Assembly: GCA_947500415.1 (NCBI GenBank)
Contig: CANMRT010000003.1
Span: 434,001 to 498,000, forward strand
Length of the DNA: 64,000 bases
Direction of reading: 5' to 3'
DNA from: an uncultured Roseicyclus sp.
GTDB lineage: Bacteria > Pseudomonadota > Alphaproteobacteria > Rhodobacterales > Rhodobacteraceae
Made by a program: the position numbers and the translations under genes. The notes beneath the pieces are model-generated. The model was not told the DNA's origin and searched no databases. It saw only the letters and a list, made by a program, of their open reading frames with translations. Positions 50,415 through 58,785 of the stretch are shown here, piece after piece. How positions within the stretch are numbered: the first letter of the stretch is position 1; every line of letters starts with the position of its first letter.

Positions 50415-53177
50415 CTACTGCCCCAACCGATCCAGCAACGCAGGCACATGCACCTGATCGCTTTTGTAGTTGCCGCTCAGCACATGCATCACAAGGTTCA
50501 CACCGAACCGGAGTGCAATTTCACGTTGGCGTTCGCCGGTCTGGCCACGCCCCACCGGAAACACAGGCCGCCCGTTCTCATCCTGCGCCCAAGCCGCCGC
50601 CCAATCGTTGCCGCCAATCAGAACCGGCGTCACACCGTCGTTGAGGTTGCGAAACGGCATCCCCTCGATCTGTTCGGCATCTGCGGGTGCGGCTTCCACC
50701 CAGACATCGCGGCTGATGTGGCGGCCGGGGAAGTCCTGCAACAGATAGAAGGTCCGTGTCAGAACGTGGTCATCGGGGATCGGCTCCAGCGGCGGAATAT
50801 CCAGGGGCGCCGCAATCAACTGCAAGCGCCGCCCTTCCGGGGTGCCGGACCCAAAGCGACCGACGTGAGCGTCGCGCGTATCGAAGACGATCATACCTCC
50901 GCCGCGCAGATAGTCATTCAAGCGACGATAGGCAGCCGACGAGGGGATTTCCTGATCTGGCGTGATCGGCCAGTAGATCATCGGGAAAAAGGCCAGCTCG
51001 TCCAACTCAAGATCTACACCCAACGGCGGTGCGGGCTCCACGGACGTTCGCTGATAGAGCGTGTTCGAAAGCCCCTGCAGGCCTGCGCGAGAAGTCTCAT
51101 CAACCTCAACATCCCCGGTCAGCACGTAGGCCAGCGTCGCCTCTGACGTCGCCAACAGCGCGAGTTCTTCTTCGATGGTCAGACCCTGCGCATCGGCCTG
51201 CGGGCCCACAATCAATCCCGCTGCCAAGACCGCCGCCCCTCGGGTTAGTCCACCAAGCCGCCCACCAAGCCACAGCGCCGCCAAAGCATCCAGAAGCAGC
51301 AAAACCAAAGCACCGGTTAGGAACGCGGCCATCAGATCGGTGGGCTCCACAACCGTCATCCCTTCAACCGGCACGCTGGCAGGCCAACTGGCCGCAACAA
51401 GGGCCGCATCCTGTGCCATCACGTTGCGCGCCAACCTACGGTCATCTCCGGCATAAAGGCCGGGAAGCAAATCCGCCGACAACGGCGCATCGGCCAAATC
51501 CTCACCCAACACTCCGGGCCGTGTGCCTGCGTCGCGCAACACGCCGTAGCCGTCCAACACTTCTTCCGGCGTCCAGACGGTGCCCTCCAGATCTTCTGCC
51601 TCCGGCGTCACGGGGCGCGTCGATACGGCCAACCGCTCCAACATCTGCACGAACAGTCCAGACAGCGGCAGGCTCGACCATTCCGCATTCGCTGTAACGT
51701 GGAACAGCACCACCGAGCCCTGCCCGAGCGATGCCCGCGTCACCAGCGGCGTGCCGTCCGTCAGGCTCGCAATCGTCCGCTCGCTAAGCGTGGGATCAGG
51801 CTGTGCCACGACCTGGCTGGTCACTTCTACGTCGTTAGGAATGGCGAGGCCGAAGAAGGGCGATCCCTCCTCAAACGGCTCCAACGCCTTCGGCTCCCCC
51901 CACGACATCGCGCCGCCAACGGTCCGCCCGCCAATCCGTAAGCGCACCGGCATCAGCGGCCCGGATTCATCGCGTGCCACGTCGGACCCGGCCAACCGAG
52001 TGCCCGCAAAGCGAACCAAAAGACCGCCCGCTTCGACCCATTCGATCAGCGCCGCTTCTTCTTCATCCGCAAAGGTGGCCACATCGGCCAGCATGATGAC
52101 ATCAGGCGAGGCGACAAGAATATCCGAAAGCGCCCCTTCCATCAGGTCCGCCGTCGGCTCCAACGCCTCACGCAGGTAGTGCAGCGGCGATAACAGCGCC
52201 TGCTGTTCGTCTTCCGCCCCGCCCGAAATCAGCGCAACCTGACGGCGTTGCAGCGCATCATCGGTTAGGGCAACCGCGCCGGCGTGACGCTCGCCCGAAA
52301 GCTCAAACCGCGTGATCCGGTTGCGCAATTCAGGCGGCAGGTCGAACTCAACCTGCGCCACCATCGCCCCCGGTTCAAACGTCGCCGTTGCCTGTGCCAG
52401 ATCACGCTGCAGGCCTGCCGGGTCAAGCCCATGGGCCACCACCGTCACTTCACGCGGCGTCTCAACCCCGATCCGCGCAAGATCACCACGGATTATTCCA
52501 TCTTCAAACCGGGGCGGCGCGAGGGCGATCAAATCGCGGTCCCCCTGGAACACCGAAAGCGCGCCAAGGTCCTCAAACGCCGCCGCCAAATCATCCCGAC
52601 ATTCATGGTCCACGCCATCCGAGAACCAAAACACCTCCGCCGTGCCGTCTATGGTCTCTACCCACTCAGCCGCCGCCGCCATGTCCGGCGCGAAGGGTGC
52701 GGGTTGCAAAGTTGGCACACGCGGTGCCCAGGCTCCCGCCGTCTGAAACGCCAAATCACCGCCCGGTAAATCCGTCAGTTGGACGACCGCCACTTCGCGC
52801 CCCGCCCGTCCCGCATCATCCAAGAGCAGACCCGCGCGGTCCAAACGCGCCTGCCAATCCCGCGCCGAGGCCCAAGAGCCATCCATCACGATCAACAGCG
52901 GGCCATCGCCCGCTACACGCTCCTCCTGCGGGTTCAGGACCGGTCCAGCAAAACCAATGATCGCCGCCGCAATCGCCAACATGCGCAGCAGCAGCAGCCA
53001 CCAAGGCGTCTTATCCGTCTGGCTCTCGTCGTCCTTCAGACCGAGCAGCAGCGCGATACCCGGGAACCGACGCCGGATCGGCGCGGGCGGCACAGCGCGC
53101 AACAGCCACCACAGGACCGGAAGCGCAATCAGCGCCAACAGCAAAAGCGGAGTGCCAAAGGCGAGCGATCCGATCAT
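50415..53177 (-). CDS. DUF4159 protein with BatA N-terminal domain
   Basis: A 920-residue membrane protein. N-terminal BatA domain with two helices (residues 4-30 and 62-80), a VWA-like domain (GPLLIVMDGSWASARDW), long extracytoplasmic part, two helices near 655-700, and a C-terminal DUF4159 (FPMIYWPITPDQEIPS, GGGMIVFDTRDAHVG, LTRTFYLLQDFPGRH). MIGSLAFGTPLLLLAL was chosen as start, overlapping the DUF58 stop by 4 bp. Part of the MoxR cluster. Confidence 0.88.
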   Translation of the reverse strand: MIGSLAFGTPLLLLALIALPVLWWLLRAVPPAPIRRRFPGIALLLGLKDDESQTDKTPWWLLLLRMLAIAAAIIGFAGPVLNPQEERVAGDGPLLIVMDGSWASARDWQARLDRAGLLLDDAGRAGREVAVVQLTDLPGGDLAFQTAGAWAPRVPTLQPAPFAPDMAAAAEWVETIDGTAEVFWFSDGVDHECRDDLAAAFEDLGALSVFQGDRDLIALAPPRFEDGIIRGDLARIGVETPREVTVVAHGLDPAGLQRDLAQATATFEPGAMVAQVEFDLPPELRNRITRFELSGERHAGAVALTDDALQRRQVALISGGAEDEQQALLSPLHYLREALEPTADLMEGALSDILVASPDVIMLADVATFADEEEAALIEWVEAGGLLVRFAGTRLAGSDVARDESGPLMPVRLRIGGRTVGGAMSWGEPKALEPFEEGSPFFGLAIPNDVEVTSQVVAQPDPTLSERTIASLTDGTPLVTRASLGQGSVVLFHVTANAEWSSLPLSGLFVQMLERLAVSTRPVTPEAEDLEGTVWTPEEVLDGYGVLRDAGTRPGVLGEDLADAPLSADLLPGLYAGDDRRLARNVMAQDAALVAASWPASVPVEGMTVVEPTDLMAAFLTGALVLLLLDALAALWLGGRLGGLTRGAAVLAAGLIVGPQADAQGLTIEEELALLATSEATLAYVLTGDVEVDETSRAGLQGLSNTLYQRTSVEPAPPLGVDLELDELAFFPMIYWPITPDQEIPSSAAYRRLNDYLRGGGMIVFDTRDAHVGRFGSGTPEGRRLQLIAAPLDIPPLEPIPDDHVLTRTFYLLQDFPGRHISRDVWVEAAPADAEQIEGMPFRNLNDGVTPVLIGGNDWAAAWAQDENGRPVFPVGRGQTGERQREIALRFGVNLVMHVLSGNYKSDQVHVPALLDRLGQ

Positions 53178-54061
53178 TGTCGCTCCAACACTTGATAGAG
53201 CCACAGCAACGCCGGTTCCGCCGGGCTGTCCGTATGATGGACGTGAAACTGCCAGCCCGTCCGGCGCGCCATCATGCGCAGCGCGTCCTTGCGCGCCGCC
53301 AGACGTTCCAAATACTCTTCCCGCAGCGACTTTGCCTTGAGTGTCTCAAACCGAATGGCCCCGGACATTGACTCAAACAGGGTGCGGCCATCGAACGGGA
53401 ACGCCTCCTCATCCGGGTCCAGCACCATCACCAAAGCGCCCTTCACACCGCGATCCGCGGAGCGACCCAGCACCGTCTCAATCGCATCAGGTTCGCCCAG
53501 ATAGTCACTGAAAAACACCGCACGGCTTCCGGCAGGCATGACCTGCGGCTTGGGCTCGCCATATTCGGGCCGGTCGACACCATCCATCAGGGCCGCCGCC
53601 ATCCGCATCAATTGCGCCTGCCCGCCGCGCGGGGGCTCGGCCAGATGGGTCAGGCCCACACGCTCACCACCACGCACGGCAATCACGGCCAGTGCCATCG
53701 CCAATGTCTGCGCCCGACGCAGCTTTGACGGGCGCGTCTTCGCTCCCGAATAGGTCATCGACGCCGAATCATCGACACCGATCATCACGGCCTGCGCCGC
53801 CTGCCATTCCGTCTGACGAAGAAAATGACCATCCGACCTCGCGGACCGTCGCCAATCAATCGCGCGGTAACTGTCGCCAGCCTCCGCCGGGCGATATTGC
53901 CAGAACTCATCCCCGGTGCCCGCCCGCTTTCGGCCATGCACACCCAGCAGCACAGACGCCGCCAAATGCTGCGCATCCGCCAGAAGCGCAGGCATGGAGG
54001 ACGCAACGGCCTCTGACCGCGACCTCAGTGTGTCCGGGGTATGTAGGGAAAGCTCGCTCAA
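53174..54061 (-). CDS. DUF58 domain-containing protein
   Basis: A 295-residue VWA-related protein. DUF58 core: GRKRAGTGDEFWQYRPAEAGDSYRAIDWRRSARSD (about residues 42-76), followed by VMIGVDDSASMTYS (MIDAS DxSxS near 92). Found universally next to MoxR ATPases. It overlaps both neighbours by 4 bp (MoxR upstream, DUF4159 downstream), so it is translationally coupled. Confidence 0.92.
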   Translation of the reverse strand: MSELSLHTPDTLRSRSEAVASSMPALLADAQHLAASVLLGVHGRKRAGTGDEFWQYRPAEAGDSYRAIDWRRSARSDGHFLRQTEWQAAQAVMIGVDDSASMTYSGAKTRPSKLRRAQTLAMALAVIAVRGGERVGLTHLAEPPRGGQAQLMRMAAALMDGVDRPEYGEPKPQVMPAGSRAVFFSDYLGEPDAIETVLGRSADRGVKGALVMVLDPDEEAFPFDGRTLFESMSGAIRFETLKAKSLREEYLERLAARKDALRMMARRTGWQFHVHHTDSPAEPALLWLYQVLERQ

Positions 54062-55065
54062 GCGGCAGCCTCGATCCGCGTCACACGCGCGGTGACTTCA
54101 TCGATCACCTGTTCCAACACGGCACCTTCAGCACGCGACGCAAAGGTCAGCGCCATGCGGTGGCTCAGCACCGGACGCGCCAGCGCAGCAACATCTTCGG
54201 CAGACGGCGACAACCGCCCATCGAGCAACGCCCGCGCCCGCGACGTCAGCATCAACGCCTGCGCCGCACGCGGGCCGGGGCCCCAGGCGACGCTATTCTT
54301 CACTACATCCGGAGCCTCAGCCTCATCCGGGCGACAGGCGCGCACGAGGTCGAGGATCAATTCCACCACCGCTTCACCCACCGGCATCTGGCGCACAATC
54401 TTCTGCGCCGCAATCAATTCCGCGCCAGTGAACACTTCACGCGACACAGCCTCTTCGGTGCCGGTCGTCGCAATCAGAATGCCACGCTCGGTCTGCCGAT
54501 CCGGGTAAGGCACGTCAATCTTCACAAGAAACCGGTCCAGTTGCGCTTCCGGCAAAGGATAGGTCCCTTCCTGTTCAATCGGGTTCTGCGTGGCGAGCAC
54601 GTGGAAAGGCGCGGGCAATGGGCGGTGTTCGCCCGCAATCGTCACTTCGCGTTCCTGCATCGCCTGCAACAGCGCCGACTGCGTGCGGGGCGAGGCGCGG
54701 TTTATCTCATCGGCCATCAGCAACTGACAAAAGATCGGTCCTTCGAGAAAACGAAAGTTCCGGGTCCCGTCGTCCGCCGTCTCTAGCACTTCCGAACCTA
54801 GAATATCCGCTGGCATCAGATCGGGCGTAAATTGCACCCGATTGGCCGACAAGCCCATCACGGTCGACAGTGTATCGACCAAAAGCGTCTTGCCCAAACC
54901 CGGCAGGCCCATCAGCAAAGCGTGCCCGCCAGACAGCATCGCGGAAAGCGACAGCGCCACAACCTCGTCCTGGCCGATGATCCGTTGCGCGATAGAGGCT
55001 CGGGCCTCTCCCAACTTCGCCCCAAGCGCTTCGATGTCGGCAACAAGGGTATCCGGGTCGGCCAT
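54058..55065 (-). CDS. MoxR-family AAA+ ATPase
   Basis: A 335-residue MoxR ATPase. Walker A LMGLPGLGKTLLVDTL (about residues 51-66), Walker B CQLLMADEINRASPRTQSALLQAMQE (about 111-136), sensor 1 VLATQNPIEQEGTYPLPEAQLDRF (about 155-178). Acts as a chaperone for maturation of partner VWA proteins. First gene of the cluster MoxR-DUF58-DUF4159-VWA/GATase-LRR. MADPDTLVADIEAL was chosen as start, with GGAGCATTACC upstream. Confidence 0.93.
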   Translation of the reverse strand: MADPDTLVADIEALGAKLGEARASIAQRIIGQDEVVALSLSAMLSGGHALLMGLPGLGKTLLVDTLSTVMGLSANRVQFTPDLMPADILGSEVLETADDGTRNFRFLEGPIFCQLLMADEINRASPRTQSALLQAMQEREVTIAGEHRPLPAPFHVLATQNPIEQEGTYPLPEAQLDRFLVKIDVPYPDRQTERGILIATTGTEEAVSREVFTGAELIAAQKIVRQMPVGEAVVELILDLVRACRPDEAEAPDVVKNSVAWGPGPRAAQALMLTSRARALLDGRLSPSAEDVAALARPVLSHRMALTFASRAEGAVLEQVIDEVTARVTRIEAAA

Positions 55066-55190
55066 GGTAATGCTCCGCTCTAGCGTTAAATATACATGCA
55101 CAGGTAACAGACCTATTCCGTCGATCACAAATGGCAAAAGCCAATGACGGACAATTGATCGTGAAAGCGCGTGCTCAAGGGAGGGCATTG

Positions 55191-55787
55191 ATGAACCCGG
55201 CAACCGATCAGCTGCTCAAAGCGGCCCAAGATGCCGCCAAACAGGGCAAACTGCCCCCGGTTCACCTTTGGAACCCCGATTTCTGCGGCGATCTGGATAT
55301 GGAGATCAAACGCGACGGCACCTGGTTCTATGAAGGCACGCCGATTGGCCGAAAACCGCTGGTGCGGCTATTCTCCACGATCCTGAAGCTCGAAGACGGC
55401 AAGTACTTCCTCGTCACTCCTGTGGAAAAGGTTGGCATCCGGGTACAGGACGCCCCTTTTGTTGCGGTCGATATCGAGGCGGCGGGCGACGGCGCGGCGC
55501 AGTCCATCTCCTTCACCACAAATGTGGGCGACACGGTCATCGCCGGCCCCAATCACGCCATCCGCGTTGATCGCGACGAAAGTGGCGAGCCTTCCCCCTA
55601 CGTCCACATCCGCGCGGGCCTAGAGGCGTTGATCGACCGCAAAAGCTTCTACCGTCTGGTGGATTTGGGCGAAGCCAACAACGTCGATGGCACCGAGATG
55701 TTCGGCGTCTGGTCCGACGGTGTCTTTTTCCCGATTATCCCAGTCGCAGAGCTCGACATGAGTGACGATTCCACCTCATATGATTGA
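55191..55787 (+). CDS. DUF1285 domain-containing protein
   Basis: A 198-residue cytoplasmic protein matching DUF1285: PPVHLWNPDFCGDLDMEIKRDGTWFYEGTPIGR (about residues 23-56), LVRLFSTILKLEDGKYFLVTPVEKVGIRV, and PNHAIRVD. The family is conserved in alphaproteobacteria and usually stands divergent from the MoxR cluster, as here (125 bp). The start ATG 55191 has AGGGAGGG 6 nt upstream. The function is unknown. Confidence 0.88.
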   Translation: MNPATDQLLKAAQDAAKQGKLPPVHLWNPDFCGDLDMEIKRDGTWFYEGTPIGRKPLVRLFSTILKLEDGKYFLVTPVEKVGIRVQDAPFVAVDIEAAGDGAAQSISFTTNVGDTVIAGPNHAIRVDRDESGEPSPYVHIRAGLEALIDRKSFYRLVDLGEANNVDGTEMFGVWSDGVFFPIIPVAELDMSDDSTSYD

Positions 55788-56343
55788 CCATCTTGGCCCC
55801 GTCAGGCGACTGTTGAAGAAAGCACCAATAAGTCAGGCCCCAGATCCCTGGCGCCTTGTCTCGCGCATCGGTATCGGCGGCCTGACCAGTGTCGGGTTTG
55901 AACCCGCGACTGAAAACCTTCTGGTAATCTCTGGAAGCGGGCAAAGTCTAATTGACTGCTCCACCGGCCAGCGCCTCTATCGAAACCGCGAACATGATGG
56001 ATACGGTCCGGGGCTATTGGAGGCGCGTCGTCTAGACGTATCCGAAGCCGACCCGATCCGAATGGCTGGCCTGGAAGGTGGCGGCATGCCAACTCTCACG
56101 TCCGATGGCTGGACGGTCCAAAGCATCCCCCTGAACTGGCCCGAAACATTCCACATCCTGCAGCCACCCCAAGCCTCCATCTTCTTCAATGCAGGCCACT
56201 TTGCTCCGCACAACAAGGACGGAACATTCTACTTGCTTGAGAAAGGTGCTGAGGAAACGCGCGCATTCGGGTTCTCCTGGACCGGACAATCTCTTATCTG
56301 GGCCTGCTCCTCCGACCTCATGATCTGGTCGCGATCACCCTAA
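55780..56343 (+). CDS. Hypothetical protein
   Basis: A 187-residue soluble protein, no signal peptide. Features: GGLTSVGFEPATENLLVISGSGQSLIDCSTGQRLYRNR (beta strands with a propeller-like look) and FGFSWTGQSLIWACSSDLMIWSR at the C-terminus. The start is uncertain: ATG at 55780 or GTG at 55762, both overlapping the DUF1285 end, so it is translationally linked. Family not recognised. Confidence 0.6.
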   Translation: MIDHLGPVRRLLKKAPISQAPDPWRLVSRIGIGGLTSVGFEPATENLLVISGSGQSLIDCSTGQRLYRNREHDGYGPGLLEARRLDVSEADPIRMAGLEGGGMPTLTSDGWTVQSIPLNWPETFHILQPPQASIFFNAGHFAPHNKDGTFYLLEKGAEETRAFGFSWTGQSLIWACSSDLMIWSRSP

Positions 56344-56369
56344 TCGACTTTTCTCGGCCCTCCCGACAG

Positions 56370-56395
56370 CCTCCTGACACAATGCTGTCAGGAGG
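56370..56395. promoter_or_regulatory. Palindrome upstream of the VOC gene
   Basis: CCTCCTGACA (56370-56379), CAATGC, TGTCAGGAGG (56386-56395): perfect 10-bp arms, 50 bp before the VOC gene start. It may be the operator of the WYL regulator encoded downstream, or a terminator for the hypothetical gene just upstream; there is no T-run, favouring an operator. Confidence 0.55.
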
Positions 56396-56444
56396 GGGGT
56401 GTTAGACCACCTTCATCGCAACTCTCACGATGGAGAAACACCCA

Positions 56445-56819
56445 ATGTCTGACGCCACACAAAACATCGGCTGCTGGTTCGAAATTCCCGTTTCCGACCT
56501 TGAAGCTGCCCGCGAGTTCTACGCCGCCGTCCTGGAAGTCGACTTGTCTGTCACCGAAGACATGGGCCCAAACCCCGTGGTCTTTCTCCCCTACAACGAT
56601 GATCTGCCCGGTGTCGGCGGCCACCTCTATCCTGGCAAGCCCTCTCGCGACGGCAATACCATCCATCTGATGGTTTCCCCCGGCCTGGACGCCGCGCGCG
56701 CCCGGATCGAGGCCTCGGGTGGAACCGTCGAAAGCCCAGACGTCCCGATCCCTGCGGGCGCCTTCTTCTACGCCCGCGATCTGGACGGGAATTCCATCGG
56801 GATTTTCAATTTGGCTTGA
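56445..56819 (+). CDS. VOC (glyoxalase-fold) family protein
   Basis: A 124-residue protein with the paired beta-alpha-beta-beta-beta modules of the VOC superfamily. NIGCWFEIPVSDLEAAREFYAAVLEVDL at the N-terminus, and ARIEASGGTVESPDVPIPAGAFFYARDLDGNSIGIFNLA at the C-terminus. A metal ligand His at the start is not evident; reaction unknown. Start: ATG 56445 with GGAG 10 nt upstream; ATG at 56430 is an alternative. Usually partnered with a YafY/WYL regulator, as here. Confidence 0.85.
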   Translation: MSDATQNIGCWFEIPVSDLEAAREFYAAVLEVDLSVTEDMGPNPVVFLPYNDDLPGVGGHLYPGKPSRDGNTIHLMVSPGLDAARARIEASGGTVESPDVPIPAGAFFYARDLDGNSIGIFNLA

Positions 56820-56925
56820 CCCAATGCCAAGCGCGTGGCGCGCAACCTTGTGCGCGACACGCTCCTTAATCTTGGCCAATACAACTCAATCCCACCCTCC
56901 CCTCCTGCACCAAGGCCCGCGTAGT

Positions 56926-56979
56926 GCAGTCGCGGCGGCGGGCGGGGTGGGTGGGTGGGACGGCCGCCAACGCGACTGC
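56926..56979. other. G-quadruplex motif inside an inverted repeat
   Basis: GCAGTCGCG (56926-56934) and CGCGACTGC (56971-56979) are exact inverted repeats. Between them the plus strand has GGG C GGGG T GGG T GGG T GGG (56940-56959), five G-runs with single-base loops. It lies 39 bp upstream of the WYL regulator start, on the sense strand. Confidence 0.65.
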
Positions 56980-57017
56980 GCTTTCCCACCACACCAACGA
57001 AAGGTAGAACCCCTTCC

Positions 57018-57716
57018 ATGCGCCGCGCTGACCGCCTTTTTCGCCTGATCGACCGGCTCCGCCCCGGCAAACTCACCACCGCCCGGGACCTGGCCGAAGC
57101 GATGGAAGTTTCAGAGCGCACGATTTACCGCGACATTGCCCATCTTCAGGCGTCTGGTGTCCCGGTCGAGGGCGAGGCTGGCTTGGGTTACATGATGCGC
57201 GACGGCTACGACCTTCCGCCGCTTATGTTCACAGAAGAAGAGATAATCGCGCTGAGCGTCGGCGCGCGTATGGTGCAGACCTGGGGCGGCACGTCCATGG
57301 CGCGTGGGGCCGAGCAGGCCCTGGAAAAGATCACCGGCGTGATCCCGGACGCCACCCGTACCCGCGCCGAGAAACTGCAATTTCGCGCATGGGCCAGCCG
57401 CCCACTAGATGCTCAGACACGCTCAACCATCGACACTGTCGAGGCCGCAATCCGCGCGCCCGAACGGGTCATGCTCGACTACGCCGACGAACAGGGCGCG
57501 CGCACGGAACGACCCATCCGACCACTTGGCCTTTGGTTCTGGGGGGCTGTCTGGACCTTGGTCGCGTGGTGCGAATTGCGCTCGGATTTCAGGATGTTCC
57601 GCCTCGACCGGATTTCTGACGCGACACTCCTCGGCCCTTACGAACCGGAAGTCGGTCAATCGTTGGAGGCCTTCTACGAAAGTGACGCCTCAGGGTACGC
57701 GCCCGCAAAAAGTTGA
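57018..57716 (+). CDS. YafY-type HTH/WYL transcriptional regulator
   Basis: A 232-residue regulator. N-terminal DeoR-type helix-turn-helix (residues 1-55: LFRLIDRLRPGKLTTARDLAEAMEVSERTIYRDIAHLQASGVPV), then a WYL domain (about 135-205: RVMLDYADEQGARTERPIRPLGLWFWGAVWTLVAWCELRSDFRMFRLDRI). AAGGTAG before the ATG. It converges with the B12-binding gene and overlaps it by 43 bp. It probably controls the upstream VOC gene through the 56370 palindrome. Confidence 0.87.
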   Translation: MRRADRLFRLIDRLRPGKLTTARDLAEAMEVSERTIYRDIAHLQASGVPVEGEAGLGYMMRDGYDLPPLMFTEEEIIALSVGARMVQTWGGTSMARGAEQALEKITGVIPDATRTRAEKLQFRAWASRPLDAQTRSTIDTVEAAIRAPERVMLDYADEQGARTERPIRPLGLWFWGAVWTLVAWCELRSDFRMFRLDRISDATLLGPYEPEVGQSLEAFYESDASGYAPAKS

Positions 57717-58558
57717 GAGGTTTCCTGGCGGCCCCGCGCCCAGTGCAGTGCTGCCTCAAGATCCGCCTCGGCGGTTTCAAGCGTTTCGATCACGCCGTCG
57801 CACTCCGGCAGCATCGCAACCGCCTGCTCGTCTTGCGCAACATAGCCAGAGATCACCACAGCCATGTCCGGACGACGCGCTTGCACCTGCGCAACGACCC
57901 GTTGCAACGCATCAAAAGATGCATGTCCCGCACAACTCAATCCGACCAGTGGCCTGTCATCTGATACGATTTTTCTGACCAACGTGTCGTGATCCACGCC
58001 GACCAGAACGCCCACATCCCAGCCCAACCTGCGAAAGTGATCCGCCGCCATCAAAACACCGAACGTATGAGTCTCGCCGGGCGCCGACGCGAAAACCGCA
58101 CCAGGTGCGCGTCCAGACAGACCCATTGGTGGCGGCGCGGGCAGATTGCGCAGGATCGTCTGCATGCGCGCTGTTGCCATGGTCACTTCGGAAAACGGAA
58201 GGCGGTCGCATGCCCAAAGTTGCCCGAGCTGCTGTGCCGCAGGAGTAAGGTGGTGCAGACAGATATCCTTCACAGACAAACCCGCGTCCAGCAATTCAGC
58301 CACCATCGCCTCCGCCTCATCGCTGTGCGGATCAGCCATGGCCCATGCCATCGCGATGGCAGTCGGATTGGTCAGGGCTTTGCGGGCTTCCATCGAAACG
58401 TCGATCTCCCCTTGGCCCGCAGCAAGCTGTGCCAACGCGAAGGAGGCGAGGTCCTCAAGACCGTCCCGGCTTAACCGAGCGCTCCTGTTGTCGGGCCCTA
58501 CCGTCCCGCGCTTGTTGCGGGTTTCGTCAAAATGGGTCGTCACGTTCAGCGTCTCCAC
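57674..58558 (-). CDS. B12-binding regulator-like protein, AerR/PpaA type
   Basis: A 294-residue protein with a B12-binding cap helix bundle (residues about 85-150: GLSVKDICLHHLTPAAQQLGQLWACDRLPFSEVTMATARMQ) and a cobalamin-binding Rossmann domain (residues 160-275: GETHTFGVLMAADHFRRLGWDVGVLVG, with His of ExHxxG in place of DxHxxG). This matches AerR/PpaA, light- and B12-dependent antirepressors of PpsR/CrtJ. No photosynthesis genes are in the window. A TGT-N12-ACA motif lies upstream at 58643. Its 3' end overlaps the WYL gene by 43 bp. Confidence 0.83.
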   Translation of the reverse strand: METLNVTTHFDETRNKRGTVGPDNRSARLSRDGLEDLASFALAQLAAGQGEIDVSMEARKALTNPTAIAMAWAMADPHSDEAEAMVAELLDAGLSVKDICLHHLTPAAQQLGQLWACDRLPFSEVTMATARMQTILRNLPAPPPMGLSGRAPGAVFASAPGETHTFGVLMAADHFRRLGWDVGVLVGVDHDTLVRKIVSDDRPLVGLSCAGHASFDALQRVVAQVQARRPDMAVVISGYVAQDEQAVAMLPECDGVIETLETAEADLEAALHWARGRQETSQLFAGAYPEASLS

Positions 58559-58642
58559 GCGCGTGGGGATCTTTAGTCAGCCGGTCCAAAGGCCAACCCC
58601 CAACACACTCTAAAATATGTATACCACGGTATTCACCTAAAG

Positions 58643-58660
58643 TGTCATCTTTTGTTTACA
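58643..58660. promoter_or_regulatory. PpsR/CrtJ-type TGT-N12-ACA site candidate
   Basis: TGT at 58643-58645, 12 bases, ACA at 58658-58660. It lies 85-102 bp upstream of the AerR-like gene and 126 bp upstream of the P450 gene. Such a motif occurs by chance every few kb, so it is only suggestive. Confidence 0.3.
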
Positions 58661-58785
58661 CCCGCCGCCAATTCACCTTGAATATCGTCGCATGCGTCAC
58701 ACGGCAGGCCACAAAAGCCTGAAAAAATCAGACCTTGCTGTGACTTCCGGGCGCGTCGATACTGAGCAAAGGGGAGGCACCATTC

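Noticed and set aside
53692-54786. 364-codon plus-strand open frame
   Set aside because: Antisense to the DUF58 and MoxR genes, which have clear domains and overlapping starts and stops.
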